64,000 bases of DNA from Georgenia subflava (GTDB lineage: Bacteria > Actinomycetota > Actinomycetes > Actinomycetales > Actinomycetaceae), in assembly GCF_009193155.1 (NCBI RefSeq), contig NZ_VUKD01000002.1:496001-560000 (forward strand), written 5' to 3'. Position 1 is the first letter of the stretch. Each line of letters starts with the position of its first letter. Of this stretch, positions 33,296-42,781 are shown one piece after another. The notes beneath the pieces are model-generated. The model was not told the DNA's origin and did not search any database. It was given only the letters and a program-made list of their open reading frames with translations. The position numbers were made by a program, and so were the translations under genes.

Positions 33296-36200
33296 TCAGC
33301 CGCGCCCGGCCGGGTCGGTGCCCATGGACCCGAGGCGGACCACGCCGCGGAGCTCACGGAGGGCGACGGACAGGGGCGCCAGCCCGGCGGTCTCCAGCTG
33401 GTCGATCTCGGCCAGGGCCTGGCGCACGGGCTCCACGACCGGCCGCCGGGCGTCCGTCCACGCCCTGAGCCGGTCCGCGCCGTCGTCCGCCGGTCCCGCC
33501 GTCGCCAGGACGGTCCCGGTCAGGGAGCCCAGGACGGAGTAGAGGTCGTCCCGCGCCGCGCCGCGGGCGAGGGTGTCCCAGCGGCCCTCGCGGGGCAGCT
33601 GCTCGACGAGGCGGAACAGCCTGTCGATGCCGAAGTGCTCCGACGTCGCGAAGTACAGGTCGCCGACCTCTCGGACGGAGCGGCCGGTCCCGTCGGCGAG
33701 CTCGACGATGTCGAGCACGGAGAACAGGTCCAGCAGGGCCGCCGTGCGTGCGGCGAGCTCGGCCGGCACCCCAGCCCGCTCGTACTCGTGGACCTGAGCG
33801 CGCAGCCGCTCGAGCTCGGCACCGCGCAGCACCTGCTCCATCGGCGCGAACTCGGCCACCGCCGGGCCGAAGCGGGCGATCTCGGCGCCGACGTCGAGCT
33901 CGGGGCGGTTGCGCACGAACCAGCGCACCGCCCGGTCGAGCAGCCGGCGGAAGGCCAGGTACAGGCTCGACTGGACGTCGGTGGGCACCGCGTTGTCCAG
34001 GGCCTCGACGTCGTGCACGAAGCCGGCGAGGTCGAAGATCTCCCGGCAGACGACGAAGGCGCGCGTGACGTGCTCGGCGCTCGCGCCCGTCTCCTCCATC
34101 GCGCGGTACACGAACGTGATGCCGCCCCGGTTGACGACCGAGCCGGCGACGGAGTTCACGACGATGTCGCGCCGCAGCGGGTGCTCGCCCACGTCCGCCG
34201 CCCACGCCTCGCGCAGCGCCGGCGGGAAGTACTCGGTCAGGGTGCGGCCGAACCACGGGTCGTCGGGCAGGCCGGACCGGATCAGGTCCGCCTTGAGAGC
34301 GAGCTTGGAGTAGGCGACCAGGACGGCGAACTCGGGGGAGGTCAGGCCGCGCCCGTCCTCGGCGCGCTGGGCGCACTCGGTGTCCGTGGGCAGGAACTCC
34401 AGCTCACGGTCGAGCTCCCCACGCTCCTCCAGCCACGCCATCAGCCGCTGGTGCGCGCCGAGCATGTCGCGCTCCTGCGCGCGGGCGTTGCCCAGCAGCA
34501 CGTTCTGCTCGTAATTCTGCCGCAGCACCTTGGTGGCCACGTCCTCGGTCATCGAGGCGAGCAGCTCGTTGCGGTCCGCCACGCTCAACCGGTCCGACCG
34601 GACGGCGGCGCCCAGGAGGATCTTGATGTTCACCTCGTAGTCCGAGCTGTCCACACCGCCGGAGTTGTCGATGGCGTCGGTGTTGATGCGCACCCCGGCC
34701 AGGGCCGCCTCGACCCGGCCACGCTGGCTCACCCCCAGGTTGCCGCCCTCGCCGACCACCCGGCAGCGCAGGTCAGCGCCGTCGACCCGGACGGCGTCGT
34801 TGGCCCGGTCGCCGATCTCGGCGTGCGACTCCGTCGAGGCCTTGACGTAGGTGCCGATCCCGCCGTTCCAGAGCAGGTCGACGTCGGCGGTCAGGATCGC
34901 CCGCATCAGCTCGGCGGGCGTCAGCTTCTCCACGCCCGGGTCCAGCCCGAGACGCTCGCGCACCTGCGGCGAGATCGGCACCGACTTGGCCGAGCGGGCA
35001 TAGACCCCGCCGCCGGGGCTGATCAGCTCGGGGTCGTAGTCCTCCCACGACGAGCGCGGCAGCTCGAAGAGGCGACGCCGCTCGGCGTAGGAGCGGGCAG
35101 GGTCCGGGTCCGGGTCGAGGAACACGTGCCGGTGGTCGAAGGCGCCGACGAGGCTGATGTGCTCCGAGAGCAGCATGCCGTTGCCGAACACGTCGCCGCT
35201 CATGTCGCCCACGCCGACGACCGTGAAGTCCTCGGTCTGCGTGTCCGTGCCGAGCTCGCGGAAGTGCCGCTTGACGGACTCCCACGCACCGCGCGCGGTG
35301 ATACCCATCTTCTTGTGGTCGTACCCGGTCGAGCCGCCGGAGGCGAAGGCGTCGTCGAGCCAGAAGCCGTGCGCCTGGGAGACCGCGTTCGCGACGTCGG
35401 AGAACGCGGCGGTGCCCTTGTCGGCGGCGACCACGAGGTACGGGTCGTCGCCGTCGTGGCGCACCACCCGCTCGGGCGGGACGACCTCGCCGGCGGCCCG
35501 GTTGTCGGTGACGTCCAGCATCGAGCCGACGAAGAGCTCGTACGCGGCCGTGCCCTCGGCCAGCCACGCCTCGCGGTCGGACGGGTCGGGAAGCTGCTTG
35601 GCGACGAACCCGCCCTTGGAGCCGGTGGGGACGATGACGGCGTTCTTGACCATCTGCGCCTTGACCAGGCCGAGCACCTCGGTGCGGAAGTCCTCGCGGC
35701 GGTCGGACCAGCGCAGGCCGCCGCGGGCCACCGGGCCGAACCGCAGGTGCACGCCCTCGACGCGCGGGGAGGCGACGAAGATCTCGAACGCGGGGCGCGG
35801 TCTCGGCAGGTCGGGCATGGCCTGCGGGTCGAGCTTGAGGGTGACGGTCGGCGGGTGCTCGCCGTCGGCGGTGCGCTGGTAGAAGTTCGTGCGCAGGGTG
35901 GCCCGGACCACCGCGAGGAGGGCGCGCACGATGCGGTCGTGGTCGAGGTTGGCCACCTCGTCCAGCGCGGTGTCGATGTCCTGCGCCAGCGACTCCTCGG
36001 CCTCCTCACGCTCCGGTGACACCGTGCCGCCGGCACGGTCCGGGTCGAACCGGGCCTCGAAGAGCTCGACCAGCAGCCGCGTGGTGCCGAGGTTCTCGCG
36101 CAGCGCGGCCTCGACGTACTCGCGGGAGAACACGGAGCCGGTCTGGCGCAGGTACGCCGCTAGCGTGCGCAGGATCGTGACCTGCCGCCAGGTCAGCCCG

Positions 36201-38173
36201 GCCAGGAGCACCAGCGCGTTGAAGCCGTCGCTCTCCGCGGCGCCGTCGCGCACGGCCGCGAAGGTGTCCTGGAACCTGTCGCGCGCGTCCGTCCCGCCCC
36301 AGGCCTCCTCGGTCGGCGCGCGCAGGCCGAAGTCGTAGACGTGGGCGACCGGGCCGTCGCCCGCCCGCAGCTCGTAGGGGCGCTCGTCGGTCACCTCGAC
36401 ACCGAGGTGGTGGAAGACGGGGAGCACGGCGCTGAGCGTGAGCGGGCGCAGGGCGTAGACCTTCAGGCGGCGCTCACCGGCGGCGGCGTCCGCGCTGCGG
36501 TACAGGTTCAGCCGCAGCGCGCCGGGTGTCAGGGCGCCGAGGTGCGTAAGGTCGTCCGCCGCGACGTCGGGGTCGAAGTCCTCCTTGTACCCCTCGGGCA
36601 GGGTCTGGCCGAAGCGCGCGAGCAGCTCGGCGGCCGCGGACTCGTCGAACCGTTCCCGCACGGAGACCGCGAGGTCCTCGGTCCAGCTGCGGGTGGCCGC
36701 GGCCAGACGCTGCTCGAGCGCGGCGACGTCGACCTCGGGGACCTGCTCGCCGGGGGCGACCCGGACGACCAGGTGGAGCTGTGCGAGCGCGGACTCCGAG
36801 AGGAGGGTGTTGTGCTCGACGGCGACCCCGCCGAACGCCTCGCGCAGGATCGCCTCCACCCGGGAGTGCGCCGCGATGCTGTACCGCTCCCGCGGCAGGT
36901 AGACCAGGCAGGAGACGAAGCGGCCGTAGACCTCGGTCCGGAGGAACAGCCGGGTGCGGGGACGCTCGCGCAGGTGCACCACGGCGGTGGCCACCTCGGT
37001 GAGCGACTCGACGGTGGTGGTGAAGAGCTCGTCGCGGGGGTAGTCCTCCAGGACGCCGAGCAGGTCCTTGCCGAGGTGGCTGCCCGGGGCGAAGCCGCTG
37101 GCCGCCATGACGGCGGCGACCTTGTCCGCGACGAAGGGCACCTGGGTCACGGAGGAGCGGTAGGACCCGGCGGTGAAGAGCCCCAGGAAGCGTCGCTCGC
37201 CGACGACCACGCCGTCGTCGTCGAAGGTCTTGACCCCGACGTAGTCGAGGTAGAGGGGACGGTGCACGCTCGAGCGCGAGTTCGCCTTGGTGATGATGAC
37301 GAGCCGCGGCTCGCGCGCCTTGCGCGCCGCGCGGCCCGGCAGCGGCGTGGACCGTGGCGGGCGGGAGGAGTCGGCGCGCAGGAGCCCGAGGCCGGACTCG
37401 GGCAGCGGCTCGAGGACGGTCTCGGCGGCGTCGGTGCCCGGATCGGTGAGGCGGTACTCGCGGTAGCCGAGGAAGACGAACTGGCCGTCGGCGAGCCAGT
37501 GCAGCAGAGCCTGGGCCCGCTCGACCTCGGGGGCCGACAGCCCGGCGGGCGGGCAGGCGTCCAGCTCGGCGGCGATCCCGGTGGCACGCTCGACCATCGG
37601 CCGGAAGTCCTCGACGGCGATGCGCACGTCGGTCAGCACCCGGGTGAGCTCGGCGACGATGCTCGCGTGCTGGTCGGGGTCGTGCTCCAGGCCGACCTGG
37701 AGGTGCACCCACGACTCGACCAGGACGCCCGGGTCCTCCGGGACGTCGGCCGGGTCGGCGTCGAGGACCTCGACGAGCTCGCCGTCGGTGTCCCGGCGCA
37801 CGGCGAGCTGGGGGTGGACGAGCAGGGTGGCGGTGCGGCCCTGGCGGGCCAGCTCGGCCGTGATCGAGTCGATGAGGAACGGCATGTCGTCGGTGACGAT
37901 CTCCACGACGGTGCGTCCGGTGGCCCAGCCGTCCCCCGCCTCGGTCGGGGTGAAGGCCCGCACCGTCGCGGTGCCGGCGTCGCGCCGCTGGGCGGTTCGC
38001 CACTGGGAGCGGGCTGCGCCCAGGAGGTCGGCCGGCTGCTGGCTGAGCAGGTCCTCGGTCATGACGTCCCGGTAGAACAGGCGGAGCAGGCGTCCGGCCT
38101 CCGGGGACTCGCTCAGCCCGGCGGCGGCGTCGAGGTGCTCGGAACGGGGGACGTCGACGACTTCGCTGGTCAT
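33296..38173 (-). CDS. gdh: NAD-dependent glutamate dehydrogenase, large (about 180 kDa) type
   Basis: The 1625-residue enzyme oxidatively deaminates glutamate to 2-oxoglutarate and ammonia with NAD. This giant family (mycobacterial Rv2476c) has N-terminal ACT-like regulatory domains (here with FLIDSITAELARQGRTATLL). The catalytic domain at about 700-1200 includes RGGLRWSDRREDFRTEVLGL and the catalytic-lysine segment VPTGSKGGFVAKQLPDP. The NAD fold around GVGDMSGDVFGNGMLLS is followed by a helical C-terminus. ATG 38173 is chosen with AGGCAGG upstream; the open frame continues 39 codons further to 38290 without conservation. It stands alone, convergent with marC. Confidence 0.94.
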   Translation of the reverse strand: MTSEVVDVPRSEHLDAAAGLSESPEAGRLLRLFYRDVMTEDLLSQQPADLLGAARSQWRTAQRRDAGTATVRAFTPTEAGDGWATGRTVVEIVTDDMPFLIDSITAELARQGRTATLLVHPQLAVRRDTDGELVEVLDADPADVPEDPGVLVESWVHLQVGLEHDPDQHASIVAELTRVLTDVRIAVEDFRPMVERATGIAAELDACPPAGLSAPEVERAQALLHWLADGQFVFLGYREYRLTDPGTDAAETVLEPLPESGLGLLRADSSRPPRSTPLPGRAARKAREPRLVIITKANSRSSVHRPLYLDYVGVKTFDDDGVVVGERRFLGLFTAGSYRSSVTQVPFVADKVAAVMAASGFAPGSHLGKDLLGVLEDYPRDELFTTTVESLTEVATAVVHLRERPRTRLFLRTEVYGRFVSCLVYLPRERYSIAAHSRVEAILREAFGGVAVEHNTLLSESALAQLHLVVRVAPGEQVPEVDVAALEQRLAAATRSWTEDLAVSVRERFDESAAAELLARFGQTLPEGYKEDFDPDVAADDLTHLGALTPGALRLNLYRSADAAAGERRLKVYALRPLTLSAVLPVFHHLGVEVTDERPYELRAGDGPVAHVYDFGLRAPTEEAWGGTDARDRFQDTFAAVRDGAAESDGFNALVLLAGLTWRQVTILRTLAAYLRQTGSVFSREYVEAALRENLGTTRLLVELFEARFDPDRAGGTVSPEREEAEESLAQDIDTALDEVANLDHDRIVRALLAVVRATLRTNFYQRTADGEHPPTVTLKLDPQAMPDLPRPRPAFEIFVASPRVEGVHLRFGPVARGGLRWSDRREDFRTEVLGLVKAQMVKNAVIVPTGSKGGFVAKQLPDPSDREAWLAEGTAAYELFVGSMLDVTDNRAAGEVVPPERVVRHDGDDPYLVVAADKGTAAFSDVANAVSQAHGFWLDDAFASGGSTGYDHKKMGITARGAWESVKRHFRELGTDTQTEDFTVVGVGDMSGDVFGNGMLLSEHISLVGAFDHRHVFLDPDPDPARSYAERRRLFELPRSSWEDYDPELISPGGGVYARSAKSVPISPQVRERLGLDPGVEKLTPAELMRAILTADVDLLWNGGIGTYVKASTESHAEIGDRANDAVRVDGADLRCRVVGEGGNLGVSQRGRVEAALAGVRINTDAIDNSGGVDSSDYEVNIKILLGAAVRSDRLSVADRNELLASMTEDVATKVLRQNYEQNVLLGNARAQERDMLGAHQRLMAWLEERGELDRELEFLPTDTECAQRAEDGRGLTSPEFAVLVAYSKLALKADLIRSGLPDDPWFGRTLTEYFPPALREAWAADVGEHPLRRDIVVNSVAGSVVNRGGITFVYRAMEETGASAEHVTRAFVVCREIFDLAGFVHDVEALDNAVPTDVQSSLYLAFRRLLDRAVRWFVRNRPELDVGAEIARFGPAVAEFAPMEQVLRGAELERLRAQVHEYERAGVPAELAARTAALLDLFSVLDIVELADGTGRSVREVGDLYFATSEHFGIDRLFRLVEQLPREGRWDTLARGAARDDLYSVLGSLTGTVLATAGPADDGADRLRAWTDARRPVVEPVRQALAEIDQLETAGLAPLSVALRELRGVVRLGSMGTDPAGRG

Positions 38174-38343
38174 GACCTGCCTGTCTTCTCGAGGTGCCGC
38201 GCGGGTGACGGCCGCTGCCGGCCCGCCACCGGCTGTGGCGGCGGTCCGGACCTCACCCTGCCAGTCACGTCCTCGAGTGTGCCACCGCACACGTCGCCTC
38301 GCTCCCGTCCCCGGACGCCACGAAACGCGCGGCCCCGGACGCC

Positions 38344-38376
38344 ACGAAGGCCCGGCCGTGGCGGCCGGGCCTTCGT
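38344..38376 (-). terminator. Hairpin terminator after the DEAD-box helicase gene
   Basis: ACGAAGGCCCGGCC at 38344-38357, a 5-nt loop, and GGCCGGGCCTTCGT at 38363-38376 form a perfect 14-bp stem 20 bp past the helicase stop. There is no clear U-tract. The adjacent CCCCGGACGCCACGAA is directly repeated just beyond. Confidence 0.75.
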
Positions 38377-38395
38377 GCGGGTCGTGAGCTGGGGG

Positions 38396-39994
38396 TCAGC
38401 CCTGCGCGCCCTCGGTGGGTGCGCCCTCGGCGGGCTTGCCGCCCCGGGTGCGGCGACGGCTGCGCGAGCGGCGGGGACGCTCGTCGGCGTCCGGGCGGGC
38501 ACCCTCGTGCTGCCGGCCGCCCTCGCGGCGGCCGGAGCCCCGGCCGCCGTCGCGGCCACCACGGCCGCGGTCACCGCCGCGCGGGCGGTCGGCGTGGCGC
38601 TTGCCGGTCTCCCCGAGGTCCTCGATCTGCTCGGCGGCGAGGCCGGCGCGGGTCCGCGCACCGCGCGGCAGGCGCCCGGTCGTGCCCTCGGGGATGCTCA
38701 GGTCGGCGTAGAGGTGCGGGGAGGTGTGGTAGGTCTCCACCGGCTCCGGCGCACCCAGGTTGAGGGCCTTGTTGATCAGCGACCAGCGGGGCATGTCGTC
38801 CCAATCGACGAACGTCACGGCGGTGCCGGCGTTGCCCGCGCGGCCGGTGCGGCCGATGCGGTGCAGGTAGATCTTCTCGTCCTCGGGGCACTGGTAGTTG
38901 ACCACGTGCGTGACGTCGTCGACGTCGATGCCTCGGGCCGCGACGTCGGTGGCGACCAGGACGTCGACCTTGCCGGAGCGGAAGGCGCGCAGCGCCTGCT
39001 CGCGGGCGCCCTGGCCGAGGTCGCCGTGGATCGCCGCCGAGGCGAAGCCGCGCTCGGCCAGGTCCTCGGCCACGCGCGCGGCGGTCCGCTTGGTCCGGGT
39101 GAAGACGATGGTCAGGCCCCGGCCCTCGGCCTGGAGGATCCGGGCGAGCATCTCGACCTTGTTCAGGGCGTGCGCCCGGTAGACCACCTGGCGGGTGTTC
39201 TTCACCGTCGCGCCCTGGTCGTCCGGGTCCTGCGCGCGGATGTGCGTCGGGCGGGACATGTAGCGGCGGGCCATGGCCACGACGGCACCGGGCATGGTCG
39301 CGGAGAACAGCATGGTGTGGCGGGTGGCCGGGGTGCGCGAGAGCAGCGTCTCGACGTCGGGCAGGAAGCCCAGGTCGAGCATCTCGTCGGCCTCGTCGAG
39401 CACGACGGTGCGCACGTGGCCGAGGTCGAGGATGTGCTGCTTGAGCAGGTCGATCATGCGGCCGGGCGTGCCGACGACGACCTCGGCGCCGGCGTTCAGC
39501 GCCTCGATCTGCGGCTCGTACGCGCGGCCGCCGTAGACCTGCACCACCCGGATGCTGCGCCGGCGTGCGGCGGTGGTGAGGTCGTCGGCGACCTGCTTGG
39601 CGAGCTCGCGGGTCGGGACGATCACGAGGGCCTGCGGCTTGCCGGTCGCGTCGAGCTCGGCCCAGCCGGCCTCGTCGGGACCGACGACGTTCTGCAGCAG
39701 CGGGATGCCGAAGCCGAGGGTCTTGCCGGTGCCGGTCTTGGCCTGGCCGATGATGTCGTGGCGGCCCAGCGCCACCGGCAGGGTGAGGGCCTGGATCGGG
39801 AACGGGTGCGTGATGCCGACGTCCCGCAGGGCCTCGACGATGGCGTCCTCGACGCCGAAGTCGGCGAAGGACTTCTCCTCGAGGTGGGTGAGGTCGGCGT
39901 CGTCGGCGGTGATGTCGGGGGTGACCTCGTCGACGACGACGGCGGTCGGGCCCTCGACGGCGTCGAGCACGCCGGAGGTGGTGTGGTCAGTCAT
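38396..39994 (-). CDS. rhlE: DEAD-box RNA helicase, RhlE type
   Basis: The 532-residue ATP-dependent RNA helicase shows the full motif series: Q motif (FADFGVEDAIVEALRDVGI, then PFPIQ), AKTGTGKT, PTRELA, TPGR, DEADEML, SAT, the RNA-binding segments around ATDVAARGIDV and HRIGRTGRAG. The last 80 residues are an Arg/Gly-rich RNA-binding tail. Its neighbours, a ferritin-like protein and DUF3107, match mycobacterial rhlE (Rv3211). ATG 39994 starts the conserved protein. A 270-bp divergent region precedes it, holding a 6-bp GAGA-loop hairpin at 40099-40114, perhaps in a long leader. Confidence 0.93.
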   Translation of the reverse strand: MTDHTTSGVLDAVEGPTAVVVDEVTPDITADDADLTHLEEKSFADFGVEDAIVEALRDVGITHPFPIQALTLPVALGRHDIIGQAKTGTGKTLGFGIPLLQNVVGPDEAGWAELDATGKPQALVIVPTRELAKQVADDLTTAARRRSIRVVQVYGGRAYEPQIEALNAGAEVVVGTPGRMIDLLKQHILDLGHVRTVVLDEADEMLDLGFLPDVETLLSRTPATRHTMLFSATMPGAVVAMARRYMSRPTHIRAQDPDDQGATVKNTRQVVYRAHALNKVEMLARILQAEGRGLTIVFTRTKRTAARVAEDLAERGFASAAIHGDLGQGAREQALRAFRSGKVDVLVATDVAARGIDVDDVTHVVNYQCPEDEKIYLHRIGRTGRAGNAGTAVTFVDWDDMPRWSLINKALNLGAPEPVETYHTSPHLYADLSIPEGTTGRLPRGARTRAGLAAEQIEDLGETGKRHADRPRGGDRGRGGRDGGRGSGRREGGRQHEGARPDADERPRRSRSRRRTRGGKPAEGAPTEGAQG

Positions 39995-40251
39995 GTGTGC
40001 CTTGTCGTTCGTGGCGCGCGGCGCACCGCACCGCACCGGCGTGGCCGGGGTGGGTCGACGTCGCACCTGCTCGTGGCAGCCGATCGTGATCATGTCGCGC
40101 CGCCGAGAGGCGGCTCAGGTTCTGGCTTCTACGAGACGACCGGGCAACCGTGTACCTCTCAAGGGTACCGCGTCGCCCTCGCCCCGGGCAGGGGCGGGTA
40201 CGTGGGGGCCGTCACTGCCCGGCGTCCCCGTGCGCCCGGGCGGGGCGGCTC

Positions 40252-40257
40252 TACGCT
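40252..40257 (+). promoter_or_regulatory. Leaderless -10 element for the ferritin-like gene
   Basis: TACGCT is followed by six bases and ATG 40264, with no ribosome binding site. Confidence 0.5.
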
Positions 40258-40263
40258 GGGGCG

Positions 40264-40929
40264 ATGCCTCCGAGCTCCGAGACCGTGCCCGTCGCAGCGC
40301 CCGCCGTCGTCGAGCTCCTCGGTCTGCATGCCCGGGTCCAGCTCGCGGCGTTCACCCAGCTCGCCGGCGACGCGTGGCACGCCCCCGACCTGCCCGGGCA
40401 GGTGACGCTGGCGCGGATGGCGGCGGGGGAGCTGGCGCCCCTGGACCAGCTCGAGCGTCACGTGCGTGAGCTCGACGCCGACCTCTATGCGGTGATGGAC
40501 GGGTACACCGGCCTCCTCGGAGACCTCGACGTGCGCACGCCGCCGGGCGACTGGTCGGAGCGGCTGGTGCGGACGTACGTCGTCTACGGCATGCTCGCCG
40601 ACCTCCAGCGCGCGCTGACGGTGGGCCTGGGGCCGACGACCGCAGAGGTCGTGGCGGAGGTCCTCGCGGACAACGGCTACGCCGACTTCGTGGTGGCCGT
40701 GCTAGGGCCGGTGGTGGCCCAGGACCCGCAGCTCGGCGCGCGGCTGGGACTGTGGGGCCGGCGCGTGGTCGGCGAGGCGCTCGGGATCGTCCAGCGGGTG
40801 CTGGCCGACCACCCGCTGCTGGTCACCTTCCTCGCCGAGAGCGAGACCGGTGACGACGTCGACCGGCTGCGCAACCAGCTCGCCGGCGGGCACGCCCGGC
40901 GGATGGAACGCCTCGCACTGAAGTCCTGA
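40264..40929 (+). CDS. Ferritin-like fold protein (Rv3210c-like)
   Basis: The 221-residue all-helical protein resembles the ferritin-like/tRNA-hydroxylase (MiaE-like) fold. Its helices include VVELLGLHARVQLAAFTQLA, TLARMAAGELAPLDQLERHV, LVRTYVVYGMLADLQRALTV and VVGEALGIVQRVLADHPLLV. Candidate metal residues Glu and His (GELAPLDQLERH) occur in the expected helices, but a full di-iron set is not certain, so activity is unknown. Gene order rhlE - this gene - DUF3107 is conserved across actinobacteria and supports the identification. Confidence 0.8.
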   Translation: MPPSSETVPVAAPAVVELLGLHARVQLAAFTQLAGDAWHAPDLPGQVTLARMAAGELAPLDQLERHVRELDADLYAVMDGYTGLLGDLDVRTPPGDWSERLVRTYVVYGMLADLQRALTVGLGPTTAEVVAEVLADNGYADFVVAVLGPVVAQDPQLGARLGLWGRRVVGEALGIVQRVLADHPLLVTFLAESETGDDVDRLRNQLAGGHARRMERLALKS

Positions 40930-40993
40930 CGGGTCGGGGCACGCTCGCGCGCGGGCCCCGACGAGCCGCGCGGGCCCGACGAGCGCGGCCTCC

Positions 40994-41218
40994 TCAGACG
41001 AGGCCGAACCCGACCCGGCGCTGCTCGGTGGGACCGAGCTCGACGTAGCCGAGGGCGCCGGACGGAACGACGACGTGGCGGCCCTTCTCGTCCTCGAGCA
41101 CCAGAGACGTGCCGTCGGCGAGGGCCTTGTCCACCGCTGCGAGCACCTCGTCGGGGTTCTGGGTGGACTCCAGGGTGAGCTCGCGCGAGACGTTCCGGAC
41201 GCCGATGGTGATCTCCAC
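40994..41218 (-). CDS. DUF3107 family protein (74 aa)
   Basis: This 74-residue protein (start GTG, perfect AGGAGG five bases upstream) reads VEITIGVRNVSRELTLESTQ near the start and HVVVPSGALGYVELGPTEQR near the end. It matches the small conserved actinobacterial DUF3107 (mycobacterial TB9.4 position). Function is unknown. It is convergent with the ferritin-like gene and divergent from the DUF3152 gene. Confidence 0.92.
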   Translation of the reverse strand: MEITIGVRNVSRELTLESTQNPDEVLAAVDKALADGTSLVLEDEKGRHVVVPSGALGYVELGPTEQRRVGFGLV

Positions 41219-41356
41219 AGTTTCCTCCTGTACGTGGTGACGGTCCGGACGGTGCCCGCTCGGGCGCCGGACGGACCGGGGTGCTGCTCCCCATCGTAGG
41301 TGCCGCCGCCGACAGTGCGCTGCCCGGTCCGCGTCCACGACCGGCGCCAGACCGGT

Positions 41357-41539
41357 GGTGCCGGACCAACGGTGCCCGGACCGGTGGTGCCGGACCAGCG
41401 GTGCCAGGCCGGCGGTGCCGGACCAGCGGTGCCGGACCAGCGGTGCCGGACCGGCGGTGCCGGACCGGCGGTGCCGGACCAGCGGTGCCGGACCAGCGGT
41501 GCCGGACCGGCCGTGCCAAGCCAGCGGTGCCAGAATGGA
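41357..41539. repeat. 14-bp tandem repeat running into a start codon
   Basis: GGTGCCGGACC-type units begin at 41357, 41371, 41386, 41400, 41414 and then every 14 bp up to 41526, thirteen copies with a single one-base slip. The last unit contains ATG 41535 of the DUF3152 gene. The array fills most of the 316-bp divergent region; the remaining 138 bp next to DUF3107 hold no gene. Confidence 0.9.
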
Positions 41540-42470
41540 GGGCGTGCGTGTCCGTGACGACCTCCCGCTGGCCCTCGCCCTGGTGGGCGTGCTCGCCGGC
41601 GTCCTCGTCGCGACCCCGGGCGCGGCGACGGAGAGCCCGGCGCCGGTGGTCGGTCCGGACACGCAGACCTCCGTCCGGGCGGTACCGGGCCCGGTCCGGG
41701 AGGGCGATGGTGCCGATCGCCAGTCGGACGGCGACCGGCTCGACCGCGGCGAGGACGACGGCGACGACGGCGACCGGTCCGACGGCGACGCGGACGACGG
41801 CGACCCGTCCGACGTCGCTGCCGACCTCACCACCCCCGAGCTCGCCGGGATCGGGCTGCCCTGGCTCGCGAGCACCCTGGACTCGCTCGCGGCCGTGGAG
41901 CGCGGGCGCGCCGGACTCACCGGTCCGACGGTGCCCGCGAGTGCGTCCGGGGAGCTGATCACGGTCCCCGGGTCCCAGGACGCGCCGCGCGAGGCGGCGA
42001 CGGTCCGTCAGGTCCGGGTCCAGGTCGAGGACGGTCTCCCGGTCGACGCGGAGGTCTTCGCGGACTTCGTGATGGGGGTCCTCAACGACCGTCGCGGGTG
42101 GGGCCACGACGACTCGGTGGCGTTCGCGCGCACCGACCAGCCCGTCGCGATCTCGGTGGTCCTGGCCTCCGGCGCCCTGACCGACACCCTGTGCGCCCCG
42201 CTGCGGACCCTCGGTGAGTACTCCTGCGGCCGCAACCAGCGCGCGGTGCTCAACGCCGAGCGCTGGTCCGACGGTGCCGAGCCCTTCCTCGGCGGCGGGG
42301 GCACCCTCACCGAGTACCGGCAGTACCTCGTTAACCACGAGGTCGGTCACCTGCTGGGCCGTCCCCATACCGGCTGTCCAGCCGAGGGCGAGACAGCCCC
42401 GGTGATGCTCCAGCAGTCCCTGCGGATGGAGGGCTGCGTGCCCAACGCGTGGCCGGACGCCGAGCACTGA
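41535..42470 (+). CDS. DUF3152 putative exported zinc metallopeptidase
   Basis: The 311-residue protein has an N-terminal signal or anchor segment (DLPLALALVGVLAGVLVATPG), a disordered Asp/Gly-rich linker of about 60 residues and a C-terminal DUF3152 domain. The zinc-peptidase motif HEVGHLLGRPHTGCP (HExxHxxxxxH form) is near residue 271. Four Cys in the domain could form disulfides. It corresponds to Rv3207c. ATG 41535 lies in the last unit of the 14-bp repeat; GTG 41544, seven bases after CAGAAT, is an equally reasonable leaderless start. Confidence 0.87.
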   Translation: MEGVRVRDDLPLALALVGVLAGVLVATPGAATESPAPVVGPDTQTSVRAVPGPVREGDGADRQSDGDRLDRGEDDGDDGDRSDGDADDGDPSDVAADLTTPELAGIGLPWLASTLDSLAAVERGRAGLTGPTVPASASGELITVPGSQDAPREAATVRQVRVQVEDGLPVDAEVFADFVMGVLNDRRGWGHDDSVAFARTDQPVAISVVLASGALTDTLCAPLRTLGEYSCGRNQRAVLNAERWSDGAEPFLGGGGTLTEYRQYLVNHEVGHLLGRPHTGCPAEGETAPVMLQQSLRMEGCVPNAWPDAEH

Positions 42471-42591
42471 CCCACCCCGCCGGACGGCTCGTCGCGCACT
42501 GCGTGTGGGCTGTGCTCCGCGACCGAGCCTTGTGCCCGGCGACCGAGCCTTGTGCGCTCTGCGGCGAGCCACGCGTTCGGCCAAACGCCCT

Positions 42592-42628
42592 GAAGGGTTC
42601 GTACCGATATATCCGGTACGCACCCTTC
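42592..42628. promoter_or_regulatory. 15-bp inverted repeat with AT-rich centre
   Basis: GAAGGGTTCGTACCG at 42592-42606 and CGGTACGCACCCTTC at 42614-42628 pair with a single mismatch around ATATATC. In this GC-rich genome the AT-rich centre stands out. It lies 121 bp after the DUF3152 stop and 154 bp before adnA, so it could be an operator, a terminator or a replication/recombination-related site. A direct repeat GCGACCGAGCCTTGTGC occurs twice just upstream (about 42519-42556). The rest of this 311-bp gap shows no gene. Confidence 0.6.
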
Positions 42629-42781
42629 ACCTCGGCTGAGTCCCGACCCGGTCCCGACGTCGGTCCCGACCCGCCCCGACGCGGTCCCGGCTTCATCCCG
42701 ACCCGCGATGGGACAGGTGTCACGACCGGCAGCGCGTGCCGCTCGCCGCCGATGTCAGTGGCGTGTGATGGCATTCGAGAC

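Noticed and set aside
36341-40405. A 1354-codon plus-strand open frame over the glutamate dehydrogenase and helicase genes
   Set aside because: Antisense shadow of two well-supported minus-strand genes.
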